The position numbers and the translations under genes are program-made. Shown one piece after another: positions 1 to 11,539 of a stretch of 64,000 nucleotides of DNA; the first letter of the stretch is position 1; every line of letters starts with the position of its first letter. The DNA comes from Agarophyton chilense (lineage: Eukaryota; Rhodophyta; Florideophyceae; Gracilariales; Gracilariaceae), in contig JARGXX010000092.1 of NCBI GenBank assembly GCA_030374765.1, forward strand, positions 930,001 through 994,000, read 5' to 3'. Under the pieces are notes generated by a model. The model made no database searches. It was not told the DNA's origin and was given only the letters and a program-made list of their open reading frames with translations.

Positions 1-340
1 GTGGATGGGACCTCGAAGTGAGGAAGATGTTGGACCTCTGAAGAGTAATTGAGGAGAGTATCCCGAAGAACACGTATTGAGAGGGAAGGTCTACTGGCCC
101 TCGGCCTAGCGCCGTTAACCGGGGAGCACAGCACCGGTTATCGGGACAGTTTATGATGAGAAAAGAAAAAGAAGACCCCCGAAGTGGAGAAGAAGATTAA
201 GAAGAAGATTGGACCCTAGGAAGGGAAGAAGATGAAGACGAAGATGAAGAAGATCCTAAGAAGGAAGAAGAAAAGAAGTAGAAGTTAAGATCCTAGGAAG
301 GAAGAAGAAAAGAAGTTATGCAAATATCAGAAGTTTACTA
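1..340 (+). other. Purine-rich spacer of element E with tandem repeats
   Basis: No gene is visible. From about 150 the plus strand is almost all A and G, with repeated GAAGAAG words. A unit beginning GATCCTA(A/G)GAAGG starts at 252 and again at 289, giving a 37-bp period. A similar purine-rich repeat spacer (11,540-11,760) lies at the same relative place in element A, between the end of pol and the antisense ORF, so I place this at the 3' side of the pol of element E, which lies left of the window. Confidence 0.55.
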
Positions 341-382
341 TTGTCGCCAAGCTATGGACTCCACAATTGCCCGAAGGCGGAA

Positions 383-2277
383 CTACGGAGAGCCCGAGGA
401 AGGACCCGCCCCACCGTCGGGATTCTGACCCTGATGGTACGCCGAGGCGAAAGCCAACATCTGGCTCACATCCGTCATACCCGGGGGAATCGGAATGCCT
501 GCGTTCACGAGGCCTCGTCGCACACTATCCGCTTGCGGAGTGGCAACCGGCGCCTGCGCAAGGGTGTTCAAACCCCACCCGGGGGAGTAGATGGACCGCC
601 ACCGGATGTATTCGCCGCCGCAGCTGAGGTCGTTCCCACTGGTTGGAAGGGGGCAGATGGCTCCACAGGGAGTACTCCACTGGGAGCTGGAATGTCGTTA
701 TCCAACGCTGGAGCGTCCAGGTCTACTGGAGGCTCGTACTCGTAATCGTCGGTATAAATGAACCCCGTCGGGTGTCCCACCGGCATCGGTCGAGGCGAGT
801 CAATCAGCGCCCGTGCTTGCGCCGCGCTGATGCGAACCCCTTCGAAGGGATTGTAATAGACCCAGTTACCGGAGCCCGGATCGTACCGACCAGGAGACTT
901 TTCTTGCACGGATCCTTCCCCTGCGGGCTGATTTTCCACTGGAACTCGATCCCATTGGGTGTTGTCGATCACGTCCAAGATTGGATACAGGTCCTGCGCG
1001 CTGCTGGCCGAACCCAAAGCTGGGACAAGGTCGATCTGACGCATGATGGTCCGTAGCATCGGAGGAATATACCAGATACGGAAATGGTCATGAGCATCCC
1101 AGAGGAGGTGCGCCGCTACGCGGGCTGCCCACTCGGCTGCAACGAGGGCCCAGTATCCCGAGTTCGGGTCGTGCATCAAACGAGACCCGATATAGTAGAT
1201 GCATGGGGGCAGTTCAGCAAAGCACCCTCGGGGGACCTCGACCTTACTCCACCAAGCTGGAAGTGGCACGAATCGCCCAACCTTCGCCGTGTTATGGATA
1301 CGCTCCAGTTCCACGTGAGGATACAGGACAAGGAACACGAAACGGGAGCGCTAGCGGCGCTCGAAGCGCACGCCTCGATCGAACCCATACTGGGTAAACT
1401 GCCGCTGAAGGTACCTAAATTCAGCCCGAAGGATGGGACGACTCCATTGAAGCATATCTTCTCGGAGAGGAAAACCTGGTCCGCGGAACTCGGCTTTGGG
1501 AAAGGCTGCCAGGTTATCCCCGTAGGAGACCTCACCGAACGTGCGGTAATAGGCGACATCGAACCCGTACTCCGGAGGAACCAGATGGTCAAAGCGTGAC
1601 CTCTCCAATCGCCGGAAGGCCAGAGCCGCCATCGCTGCGCGCGCCTTGTCCAGGCACTCCCCGCGACTGCGGTATAGATACTGAGGCTCTATGGCTACCC
1701 GCGCCCTCCAATCGGGAGAACGTACAACCTCGACAGGTAGGCCACCCGGCAATGAGCCGTCCTCCACGTAGGAGTCGATGAGCTCATCGTCGCGAACCGC
1801 TGTCGGATGGAACCACGGAGCGCGGGAATATATCACCGGATCGGTAAGGGGACTCCACCTTCGAAAGGATTCGTTTTAGATCCAACCTCTGGAGTTTGCT
1901 ACCAAGGGCATCGCATGAGCGGAGTTCCACGCCGCCGCGTTAATGTCCAAATCCTCCTGAGGATGTCGGTTGCTCGCCGAGGCGGAAGGTTCGGTACCTG
2001 ACGGAGCCGCATCCAAACCGGAGAAATATCCACCCTGCTGGGGAGCTTCGTTGTCCGCCGGCGCGGAGGCCGATGGCCCCGAGAGTGGGTTGAGGACGTA
2101 TGGGTTCATTCCCTTGAGAGGGCTGGTTGAGACTGCTGTTGCGAAAAGTTGCTTATCGCCGAAAGTCGGAGGTGTAGAAGAAAGTTGTACCGATGTGCCG
2201 GTTTTGTTGCGATCCTCAGAAGTGGTGAAGGACCCCATTGGGAGAGAAGTATGTATAGTGACCGGAAAGCGAGACAC
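383..2277 (-). pseudogene. Antisense ORF of element E, decayed copy (unknown protein family)
   Basis: On the minus strand one frame is open from 2,277 to 568 except for a TAA at 1,878-1,876 and a TAG at 1,353-1,351. The C-terminal part continues in another frame at 571-383. The product would be about 600 residues: a Pro/Ser/Gly-rich N-terminus, a block starting APWF followed by AVRDDELI, a block with ELPP, YIGS, SGYW and LWDAHDHFRIW, then a WVYYNP / QARAL / PTGFIY block, and a tail with VNAGIPIPPG. All blocks occur in the same order in the antisense ORF of element A (11,816-13,641). I recognise no known domain. The position antisense to the element, just before the 3' LTR, resembles antisense extra ORFs reported in some plant Ty3/gypsy elements, but I see no sequence link to them. 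Confidence 0.7.
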
Positions 2278-2307
2278 CCGCGGCTCGGAATGTTCTTCCT
2301 CGTCTTA

Positions 2308-2319
2308 TGAAGGGGGAGA
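2308..2319 (+). other. Polypurine tract of element E
   Basis: GAAGGGGGAGA lies immediately before the TGTAG that starts the presumed LTR. In LTR retrotransposons this tract primes plus-strand DNA synthesis. Its position next to the LTR start, like the GAGGGGGGTA tract of element A at 13,641-13,651, supports the LTR call. Confidence 0.55.
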
Positions 2320-3259
2320 TGTAGCGCAACGCCCAGTCAGGAGATACTTGAAGATGCAACTCATAGAATGAGGATTGAACCCTCCGAGGGTTATGATTAT
2401 GATCCCCTCTAAGGTGTGCTGAGGTGGCACTGTTTTCCGGTTATATTTCGCCTATAAGGGAAAATTCGGATGGCCCATGGTTGGATTGGCCCCGTGATAC
2501 ACGTGGCTTAATTTTGGCACCGATTTTCGGATATTTGTTAGAACGTTGGACTTTTGGGCCCTGACAGTGGGATCTACACGTGTATGGCCCTGAGCAGGTG
2601 TGCACTACTGTGGAGTTTAGTTAGTGGGCCCTACTTAGGGAGACGAGATCTGACAGTCCGAAGCTCAGAGTAAAGGGTAACCAAGGTTGGTCTTCGTTAC
2701 CTTTAGAGGTTCTTCGTCGCCATCGTTTCGGCCTTACAACCCGGAACGGGCTCTGGTTAGCAACGCCTGCGTAGCGACACGACTCCACTTGGAGAGTGCC
2801 CACGTTTGGGTTCCGTGCAACCACCCCCTTGGGACCGCTCAGACGACCTGCGTGCACGATACCCCGTGGGGGTTCTGCTTACTTGTTGCGTGCTTTTTGT
2901 GTTTCCTTTCGAGGACAGGTTTTCGCCCCTGTATTGGGTTTCTTGTGTTGTTTCGCCCCTTTTCTGGTTCTCGGGTCCGGTGCCTGTTAGTGCCCGACCC
3001 TCGCCCCGTTTTTCCTCTTCGCCGGATTTTCCCCCATTCTTTGGGATACCCATACCCATTCCCGATCCAACGGTTTCTACCCCTCACCTCCGTCGGTACT
3101 GCCGGAATCCCCCGTGGGAGTTACACCCCACACTACGGGTGGAACGGAGGGCTCTGTCTCTGAGTCTGCCTCCCCCAGGGAGCAAGGCTTCGAACACCTT
3201 GAGAGCACTTCCCGTCGCCGGGTTTTGCTCCACAGGCCTCGCTTGTAGGTAATCTAACA
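2320..3259 (+). repeat. 3' LTR of element E (right boundary uncertain)
   Basis: The LTR starts TGTAGCG directly after a polypurine tract. Inside are an ACACGTGGC box near 2,500 and, near 2,665, an AGAGTAAAGG stretch that matches the CCAAGTAAAGG stretch of element A LTRs. The right end is not certain: ATCTAACA at about 3,252-3,259 is the best CA-terminated candidate, but it pairs poorly with the start. The second LTR would lie left of the window, so the boundary cannot be confirmed by comparison. The segment is rich in CCCN...NGGG mini-hairpins, for example at 2,390, 2,630, 2,805, 2,862 and 3,170. Confidence 0.45.
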
Positions 3260-3291
3260 CGCATATGCGTCCACCTTCTGCGGAAAGCGAC

Positions 3292-3310
3292 GTCTTTTCT
3301 CCCCCTTTCT
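3292..3310 (-). other. Candidate polypurine tract of element B
   Basis: On the minus strand this reads as an almost pure purine run with a GGGGGAG core. It lies just downstream of the end of element B's chromodomain frame, where the plus-strand primer should be. No LTR start follows it directly; the B 3' LTR has probably been displaced left of the window by the insertion of element E. Confidence 0.4.
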
Positions 3311-3377
3311 TAGGCTTTAGTACCATGAAGGTCTAAGTTTAGCCGTCTGCAGGCATCGGCTCCTTGCGACGGCGTCA

Positions 3378-3663
3378 TTACCTGATACGGAAGTGTGGGG
3401 CTATTGTGGCTGGGGGTTCGAGGGTGTCCCCTTCTGGGCCCCAGCCGTACCACCTGACGGTGTACTTCAGACCATCATAGGTTTGCATGTGGCCCACCAG
3501 ACAGTCAACGGGTAATTCCTCTGAGGTTTGGTCCTGATCTTTCGGGGGAACGCCACCTTGAGGGTTCATATGCACTGAGTTGGGAGCTTCGTGTGTGGGA
3601 GCCGGGTCAGGAGCTTTTGCTGTTACCGTGTGCAGTTCCATTTCCGTCCCTGTTAGAGAGATG
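3378..3663 (-). pseudogene. 3' end of element B pol: linker and chromodomain, cut by element A
   Basis: The minus-strand frame reads a Pro/Glu-rich linker and then a chromodomain-like fold with YTVRWYGWGPEGDTLEP. The aromatic residues and the WYGW...DTLEP pattern are typical of the C-terminal chromodomain of chromoviruses, which targets integration to modified chromatin. The frame is cut at 3,663 by the element A 5' LTR. It joins in frame to the integrase tail that stops at 14,328 on the other side of A. The segment carries the ACC-N5-GGT signature of element B (3,322-3,332 and 3,555-3,565), which supports its assignment. Confidence 0.8.
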
Positions 3664-4330
3664 TGTAGTATTCTACTATGTCGGGGATTCCGATAGGATG
3701 ATTTTTCGCGAAGTCGCGGTTGGAACTCATAAGTGAGTGATGTCATCAAACTTGTGATATGAAACGGCACACCGCGTAGGATGCCAGGAGGCAGGGTACA
3801 GTTTTGGGAGACGTGGTATCACGAGTGAAGTGGCTTGCAACAGCGCATGTAGTGGCGATCCACGTGGCTGGTTTTACTACCCTTTGTAACTAGATGTCCG
3901 TTAGGGACCATATCCATACAGTGGTTGGGCTAAGTGGCTGACCACTGGGTATTATTTATATATTTATCTGGGCACTAACCCTGGCACACAGTATATAGTG
4001 TACCAGAGGTGAGCGCCGACTCCAAGTAAAGGAGACAACATGGGCATCATGACTATTCTGTTCCTCGCTTAGGATTCCTTAACCGGAGATCCGGACGAGC
4101 TATAATAGATAGTCAGGCCCCAACCACTTCACGAGCCGTCTCGTACCTACGTTCCATCAACGTTTTACAATTGCACTGTTCACCCTCGCTGGCGAGTATT
4201 GGCCTTACACCCCACGTCCAGCTCGCTGGTGTTGTAGCTTTACCACCCCTTTTCCTTCGCCGCAAGCGACCCATCGGCAGTCCGAATGCTGTCGCAGGTG
4301 TCTGCCCTCACCGTTAGATCGGATACTACA
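3664..4330 (+). repeat. 5' LTR of element A
   Basis: This 667-bp repeat starts TGTAGTAT and ends ATACTACA, a perfect 8-bp inverted repeat. It matches 13,652-14,327 throughout. A TATA-like stretch (TATTATTTATATATTTAT) lies near 3,950-3,970 and a CACGTGGC box near 3,872. A related diverged solo copy lies at 60,070-60,691. Confidence 0.95.
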
Positions 4331-4332
4331 AG

Positions 4333-4350
4333 TGGTCTCTCTACTTAGAA
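4333..4350 (+). other. Primer-binding site of element A
   Basis: TGGTCTCTCTACTTAG begins 2 nt after the 5' LTR, where the tRNA primer pairs to start minus-strand DNA synthesis. TGG at the start fits the universal CCA tRNA end. Element B has TGGTCTCCCGATTTAG at the same place, so the two families probably use the same tRNA, which I cannot name. Confidence 0.6.
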
Positions 4351-4659
4351 CCACTGTGGTAAGCTGCATTGAACAATTCGTTCCTGGAACGTGGAATCGA
4401 TATCGATACTTGGAAGAAGTGGAATCACTACAGTTATTGTTTATCGACCCACCTCCGGTAATTGCAGAATTCATCGTGGTTGAACACGTGTTCGAGAAGT
4501 CCAAGACCTCATTTGGTTCGCACCTGGACTCAGGTTTGGTCTAGGATGCCATAGACTCGAAGCCAGTCGAGTACTGGTCGCCCCGGTCCTGCGGGACCAC
4601 CCCCGAATCTGAGGCTCGCCTCATCTGTTGAAGCCGGAAAGCGGCGGTATCGTCAAGCG

Positions 4660-5541
4660 ATGTCGCGCTCACGCTCGGTGAATGATGAACGAGATCTCTC
4701 GGATGTACCGGCCCCTGTGGCAGCGGCAGTCATGCCCACCACAGAAGCCGTAGTTGACCCTGATGTCGTCGGACCTCAAGAAGAGGATGATTTGCGCAGG
4801 GAAGTGCGTCGTCTCAAGTCTGAGTCAAGCGCTTCGCGTGTGCGCATGGTTGGGTTGGAATCGCAGATCGCTGCTCTTATCGCTGATGTCGAACAAATAC
4901 GCAGTGCGCATCAAGCACTCGTTCGTCAAGACGATGGGAAGCAGGTCTCTGCATCAGTGAAAACACTACGTGAGGATTTGAACCATCTACAGGAGCGGTA
5001 CGGGAATACGCCCGATGCGCTACCCGGCTTAACCGTGGCTGTAAAAGAAGTCCTCACTCGAGTTAACCCTTGTTTAGAACACCTGGAGGCGGCAGTTTAT
5101 GCGCAGACTGCTGCTAAACCAGTCTTGCTGGAAGAGGAAGGAGCTCCTTTCAAGGAAGCTCGTTCGAAGAAGTCGAAGTCACGACGTAAGAAGCGGAAGT
5201 CCGCACGTGATTCGAGTGATGAATCGTCAAGTACGGAGGGCTTCAGTTCCAGTACTGATGATTCTGATGATTCAGATACGTCTGATGACGACGACAGTGA
5301 TGATGATCATCGAAGGTTCCGATTTCGGAAGAAGAACACGTCTTCGTGGTTAATGAGAAAAAAAGGCTCACCTTACAGAGGATTGAAGGTGCTCCCGTGC
5401 ACGAATCCGCTTTATCGGAAGGTCCTGAATTACAGGTACTACCGTCTGAAGGTTAAGAGCAAGAAGCGCTCAGGACGCGAAACCGCGAAGGTGAAGGATC
5501 ACATCAAACGATTGAAGATCGGCCTTAATGATTTCATTTGA
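4660..5541 (+). pseudogene. Element A gag, N-terminal part (coiled coil and charged region)
   Basis: The 293-codon frame starts MSRSRS. Residues of about 40-110 look like a coiled coil (heptad-like Leu/Val with many charged residues). A Lys/Arg block follows at about 165-180, then a long Ser/Asp-rich acidic stretch, and a basic segment with NYRYYRL. Element B has the same layout (charged Ser/Asp/Lys region, then a DYRTYRL segment), so this is a gag N-terminus. The frame stops at TGA before the conserved capsid half, which resumes at 5,744 in another frame. Confidence 0.75.
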
Positions 5542-5743
5542 TGGGAAAACCCCCATTCTCGTTATCGAGTTTCTCACTCGATTCGTTGCCGAAGCAGACA
5601 CTCTAGATATGAGTGAACAATAGGCATTTGTGTCTTTACCACAATTTCTGAAGGGTTTTGCTTTAAAGCAATATCGTTCCGTATGCGGATCATTGACAGC
5701 CGATGAAGGCGGCGTTACCTCATGGCCAGAGGCGGTGTAGTAT

Positions 5744-6676
5744 TTGCTGCGCAGCTACGCCACTTCAAACGCGATACGTCAGGCGATCCTGGACCTAAGG
5801 GATGTGACCCAAAAGCCTCAGGAGGGCGAAGCTGAGTACAGCTCAAGGCTTTACAAAGCTTCAGTCCGCTGTGGAAACGTCCACTCGACGGAGGACAAGA
5901 TTACCTTGTACATCGACGGGCTGGACCCGAGCATCAAGTCGTTGGTAGCTTTATATCGAGAGAAGCATGGAAGAGTCTCCTTTTTGGAGTTAGTTCAGTT
6001 TGCGAAAGCTGAAGGAGACGCGGCCAAAGCGCGTGGTAGCCCCCGTCGTTCAGTGGCTTTTGGAACCTCAATGGGTAAGGAGAGGATCTCCGCCAGAGTT
6101 AATCAGCGCAGCAAACTGCTACATCTGGAATCTCCAGTTGACTCGCGAGATTCGTCGTTGGCACCCAAAGGGAGTGACTCGCATGAGGAGGCGGTCCATT
6201 TAATGGAATGTACGGACTCTTCTGTACCTACAGTGGATCTCCCACACTCGGAGTCTCAGGAAGAGGAAGCCCTAATGGCTATGGAGGGCCGTCGCCCTAT
6301 GTACCGTCCCTACACGGTGCCACCACAAGAAGGTTTTAAGAACGGGAAACCCGGATGGATGGATACTCGCACGGCATACCGTTCACAACGTATGTTGACC
6401 AACCGTCGTGACGGTTTGATATGTTATTCATGTTATGGAAAAGACCATTTGAGTGCAGAATGCACGCTTCCTGCAAAGGATCTGAGTCGTATCATGACGA
6501 ATTATGAAGCACTCTCAGAAGAGGAAAGGAGCCGCGTACCGGCGGGCATGTTTTGGAAAGCCAAAAGTTGGTTTTCTCAGACATCAACGCGCCAGACAGA
6601 CAGGCTGGTTGCTCAGAATGTTGAAGTGTTACAATCCGGAACCCCGGTAGGAAGAGGTGCCTTTGAGGGGAATTAG
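5744..6676 (+). pseudogene. Element A gag, capsid C-terminal part and zinc knuckle
   Basis: The frame holds the capsid-like region (CGNVHS, YIDGLDPSIKSLV, LELVQFAKAEGDA) and a degenerate zinc knuckle, CYSCYGKDHLSAEC (C-X2-C-X4-H-X4-C). The same IDGLDP and ELVQFA words occur in the gag of element C, so the two are related families. Gag forms the particle and its knuckle binds element RNA. No ATG opens this frame at the right place, so it is a displaced continuation of the gag at 4,660, separated by at least one frameshift and stops. Confidence 0.8.
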
Positions 6677-6794
6677 CCGGTGCAACCGGAAAACTAAGTG
6701 CGGGAGCCCCTAGTGGTCGGCATCAGTCGATCCCGTAGTGCTGACCAGGTAGAGCTCACCTCCCTGCTCCCGCGCTTGGAAGCCCAAGATTCTC

Positions 6795-7085
6795 TTGCGG
6801 CCTCCAAAGTTTCCACCGTACGGAATCAATCCGCCGGACGGAAAGCGAGTACAGTTTGACTGTGAGTTACATCGTCCTTGGAGACGTTATACTTGTCGGT
6901 CAAAACGGGAAAGTTACCTCATGGTAGTGTCTAAAAGAAACTATAAGGTCTATGCCGACATCGGCTCTGACAGGAATCTGTTATCTCGTCGATTGACTAT
7001 CCTGGACACAGGTGCTGGTCCGAACTTTATACGGGAATCGGAGCTCGCTCCTGCTGACTTAGAACGTATTCGATACGGTCCTTAA
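6795..7085 (+). pseudogene. Element A aspartic protease domain
   Basis: The retropepsin active-site motif is present as ILDTGAGPNFI, with the catalytic Asp intact. This enzyme cuts the Gag-Pol polyprotein. The frame ends at a TAA (7,083-7,085) and the same frame reopens at once into the next ORF, so a single stop separates protease from the reverse transcriptase frame. Confidence 0.8.
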
Positions 7086-7115
7086 CCGGACATCTGGGAT
7101 GCCAACAAAAATGCT

Positions 7116-9419
7116 GTGAAGATACTGGGAACAATTCGACTCGTGGTGCGTTTGGGACGCTTTGTAGTCCTAGTCGACTTCATCGTCTGTAAGACGTTAG
7201 CTGCGCCAGTGGTACTGGGATGTGATTATTGCGACAAGTTTGTCGAAGCCATTCGCCCGCGAAGAAAACTAGCGGAACTAGATGATGGATCACTGGTACT
7301 AATTGTTCGCAAGCCAATGCGTCGTTGCTTTGAAGCACCTCCACTTCCACCATCTATGGAATACTGTAAATCCCGAGGACGTGTCTCGCCGAGTATTCGA
7401 GTAGCGAAGAGTTCTATGCTGAAGGCGCAAACCCAAACTTGGGTTCAAGTAAGAACAGAACGACACGGACTCGTGGTAATTCAACCGAATACTCGGATGT
7501 ACGAATCCCGTGGATTGCTAGTCGCTAACGGCATTGTTCAAGTTGATCCTGGTAGCCCCTTTTGGATACTAGTGAGTAATTTCACCGATAACGATTATCA
7601 GATACCGAAGAATCAGGTTGTTGCAACAGCTTTGCCTCATCCCACAGTGGTGGTCCCTACTCATATTTCTACTGCAGAAGTATTGGGATTAACCCATGTC
7701 GGTGACACAGACGAAGAACTGCAAACTCCGTCTGGAGATCAATTGCAAACGGCAAAGGATCCAGAGAGCCTGGTCGATGAGCTATACTTAGCACATGTCT
7801 CGGAACACTACAGAACGAAGATCAGGTCTATGCTGAAGAAGTATACATCAATGTGGAGTGGAAAACTAGGAGAGATCTCCGCTACGGAACACCACATTGA
7901 TTTGTTTTCAGGGTCACGACCCATCTCCCAACCACCCTACAGAGCGGGACCGCGAACTGGCCAAATCGAGGAGGAGAATGTCAGCAAAATGCTGGAAGAA
8001 GGAGTAATCGAAGCAGCTCAATCTGCTTGGGCCTTACCAGTGGTGCTGCTTCTAAAACCTCATGGTTCTTTACGATTCTGTATCGATTATCGAAAACTGA
8101 ACGCAGTTACAGTTCGAGATACATACCCGTTGCCTCGAATGGACGAATGTATTGACAGCTTAGGAGAAGCGAACGTGTTCACCGCGTTGGACGCCAACTC
8201 TGGCTATTGGCAGGTGCCTGTAGCGGAAGAAGACCAAGATAAAACCGCATTTGCGTGTCACGCCGGTCTCTACCGTTTCAAAAGGATTTCCTTTGGCTTA
8301 ACGAAGGCACTGGCTACTTTCCAGCGTACTCTGGACATCTTGCTCTCAAGATACAAGTGGAAGACTGGTTTAGTCTATTTGGGCGATGTGATCATCTTTT
8401 CCCAGGATGTGGAAAGCCATTTACCGCATTTTGAGGAGATTCTCAAAGCACTACAGAGCGCAGATATCACCTTGAAGTTCAAGAAATGCGAATGGTTCGC
8501 TGGCACCGTCCGGAACTTAGGACACGTGATCAAACCGGGACAGCTTTCCATTCAAGAGACACAAACAGCGGCTCTCCGCGAAGTACAACCTCCGTCGACA
8601 CAGAAGCAATTGCGTTCTTTCCTCGGCTTGTGCAACGTCTACCGAGGATTCGTGCGGCGATACTCGCATATAGCGGCACCGCTCGACGCAAAGCTGCGTA
8701 AAGGACAACCAGTACAGCTGGAACAATTCAGACAGGCTGAAGTGGAAGCGTTTGACACGCTGAAGACAAAGATTATTACAGCCCCAGTCTTGGCGCTGCC
8801 CATCCCCAACCTTCCATACTCAGTGGATACCGACTCTAGCGAATACCAAGTAGGGTGTGCCCTTTTTCAAACACACCCTGATGGTGAACGCAAACCCATT
8901 GGTTACTGGTTAAGATCGCTGAACGCAGCTGAGAAGAAGTATCCAGTTTCAGAAAAGGAATGCATTGCAGTCGTTTGGGCTCTAACCACATTGCGACCCT
9001 ATCTCCAAGGAGAACGTTTTACCGTCAACACGGATCATTCGTATCTACGATGGTTACTGTCCATTACGGACCCGTCTGGTCGTCTCCCACGATGGCGCTT
9101 ACGCCTTTCTGAATTCGATTTCGAAGTGAATTATAAGAAGGGATTGGCCAATGTCCAAGCTGACGCGCTATCGCTACTCAAAACACTGGGCGAAACCCAA
9201 GGCGAAATCGATGAAGAGATACCTTGCTTCTACATGGAGACCCATTCACCATCTTTTGAAGAAGAGGAACAAGAGACCCTTGATGATTATTCGGATGCAG
9301 ACCCGTTCCTTGCATTAGCAGACACTGACCCTTTAGTTCAACTCGAGCGAATCTCGTGCACTGAGCTCCTCAATGAGCAACATAAAAAGTTTTTGTGCGT
9401 CAATACGCTCTCGTCTTAA
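7116..9419 (+). pseudogene. Element A reverse transcriptase and RNase H
   Basis: Residues from about 260 show a standard Ty3/gypsy reverse transcriptase (FCIDYRKLNAVTVRDTYPLP, VFTALDANSGYWQVPV, FKRISFGLTKALATFQR) followed by RNase H (YSVDTDSSEYQVGCALFQ, EKECIAVVWAL, VNTDHSYLRWLL). The catalytic YxDD box reads YLGD, so one of the paired metal-binding aspartates is lost. The usual NAP of the FGLTNAPATFQR box reads KAL. The frame ends at 9,419 next to a run of seven G residues. Integrase continues in another frame, so a frameshift lies in about 9,380-9,427. Confidence 0.9.
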
Positions 9420-11193
9420 CGGGGGGGAGGAGCTCCCCTTTTCACTCGATTTACGAGGAATAGTGTTGAGACATGTCGAAAAGCATGATCAAATCGTGAT
9501 TCCACACGTGTTGAAGAGTCGAGTACTCCATCTGGCACACTACAGCAGGCTGTCTGGTCATCCAGGAGGAACGAAGTTGTTCATGACTCTAAGAAGAGAT
9601 TTTTACTGGCCTACTTTGGCAATGGACTGCCATGCTACAGTGAGGTTGTGTACAACATGTGCGAAGAATCGCGTGAAGCTTTACAGGAAGCGGAAACCGA
9701 TGACGTTATTCCAGGCGAAAGCGCCTTTACAATACGTCAGTATCGACATCCTAGGGGAATTGATTCGCTCAAGGCGAGGTTATCGCTACCTATTGGTAAT
9801 CACCAACCGCTTCTCGAAGCTAGTGTGGACTGTGCAGCTCAAGCGGATAACCGCAACCATAATCGCACAGGCGTTTATCAAAGACTGGGTATTTATATAC
9901 GGACCACCAAAAGTTCTGTTATCAGATAATGGGAAGCAATTCGTTGCGAAGTTCTTTCAGAATGTTTGCCGCATTATGGGCATTCGAAACGTGTTTACCA
10001 CGACCTATCATCCGCAATGCAACGGTCAGGTGGAGCGTTTCAACCGCACGCTGATAGCAGCATTACGACACCACATCGCGTACCACCTGAAAGAATGGGA
10101 CATGTTCAAAGATACTGTGTGCTACGCGTACAATACGCAAGTGCATACCTCTACAAAGACGGCACCGTTCGACCTCGTGCTCTCACGTAACCCTCCGGCT
10201 TTACCGGTTGCGCTCGACGACGAGACAGAATTGGACGGGCCGACCCCGGCTAAGTACCATCTGAAATGGGAGAATGACCTGAAGGCCAGAGCGGAAGAAG
10301 CCGCTAAGGAGTTATCAAAGACGCAAGCTTGCTATAAGCGAAACTATGACGCCAGAAGGCGAAGAGTAAATCCGGCAATCCGAGTAGGAGGTCACGTCTT
10401 CGTACGAATCGAAAGACCGGACAAACAGGAAGAATCTCGTCATAAGTTGTTGCCGATAGCGGCTGGACCCTTCAAAGAGGTGGACCTTGATGAAGAAACA
10501 GTGGTCATCAAGACAGGCGAGGAAGTTGAACATGTATCGCGCGATCGTGTTGAAGTCGCGCCTGACCCGCAAGTGGAAGTCCAGGTATCTGGTAGAACTA
10601 AGGAGGCAAGTGCGACGGAACGTAAAAGCAAAAGCCCAAGTGACTCTGGGGAGAGTGAACCGCCACCAATGGCTCGAGCGGAGGAGGAAGCTACTGATCT
10701 ACCACCGCCGGCGGTTGCGTACGCCAATCACGGACAGCTTCCAAAATATCTGGATATGCCCCGTGGCACGCGCACACCCGTAAGTACAGAAGTGGAACCT
10801 GAAAGTAGGAAAGATGTTTTGGAATTTGGCCCCAAGGACTTGGAAACGAGTGCACGCGAAAACACGCCTTTGCCGCTTCAGGCTGAACCGTCAGTTGAAG
10901 CGCCACTCGCTGTTCCGCAGATATCGGCTCCCATCCCTCGTGGGCAGGAAGAAGAAGAGGTATCGCCTCCTGTCGTGGTGCAAGCACCATCATCCACCGA
11001 ACAGCGGTCAGAATCGGATAAACCGAAGGAAGTTCATCCACGAATGGAATTGAGAAGTAGCAAGAAGTACGCTTCTAGGGAACCTGGAAAACAGGATAGC
11101 TCTTTGTCTGAGAAAGGTTCTCAAGGAACGGGTACACTGCCCCTGCGGGCAGAACCACAGTTAGTCGACGAGCGAACGCTTAGCGACGCTTAG
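9373..11193 (+). pseudogene. Element A integrase
   Basis: The zinc-binding H-H-C-C domain (HYSRLSGHPGG ... CTTCAKN) is followed by the catalytic core with SIDILG, LLSDNGKQF and NGQVERFNRTL, giving the D, D and E of the DDE triad. A GPF motif (AGPFKEVDL) follows. The last roughly 200 residues are Pro/Glu/Ser rich. The enzyme inserts element DNA. The frame stops at a lone TAG (11,191-11,193), after which the same frame runs on into the chromodomain. Confidence 0.9.
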
Positions 11194-11514
11194 ACTGCTA
11201 ACACAGAAAAGCTTGGGTCAGCCCTAAGGCATTTCAAACCTGGTAACAGGAGTCTCGCGCCAATAGCGAAAGCATTGGGAAACGCTCAGGAATATGGTAT
11301 GGATCGCATATGTGAACATGGCGAGCATGAAGATACTAGAGAATTACTGTATCGAGTCCGTTGGTACGGTTTTCCTCCGGAATTGGATACGTGGGAACCT
11401 ATAGCTCATATCCCCCGTTCGCAACTCGTGCGATATCATCGACGCATGCGATTACCACTCTCCAGGGAGATCGACTCCTCGATAGTCGGGCTCATGGGCA
11501 CATCCCATTTCTAA
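11194..11514 (+). pseudogene. Element A chromodomain, in frame after one TAG
   Basis: The frame of the integrase continues past the TAG at 11,191-11,193 without another stop to 11,514. It holds a chromodomain-like segment (LLYRVRWYGFPPELDTWEP followed by HIPRSQLVRYHRR). Chromodomains at the end of integrase guide chromoviruses to particular chromatin. The single stop could be a mutation or a readthrough codon. In element B the corresponding region is open from integrase tail into chromodomain, which favours mutation here. Confidence 0.8.
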
Positions 11515-11539
11515 GTATGGGCTACAAAGGTAGTAAAAA

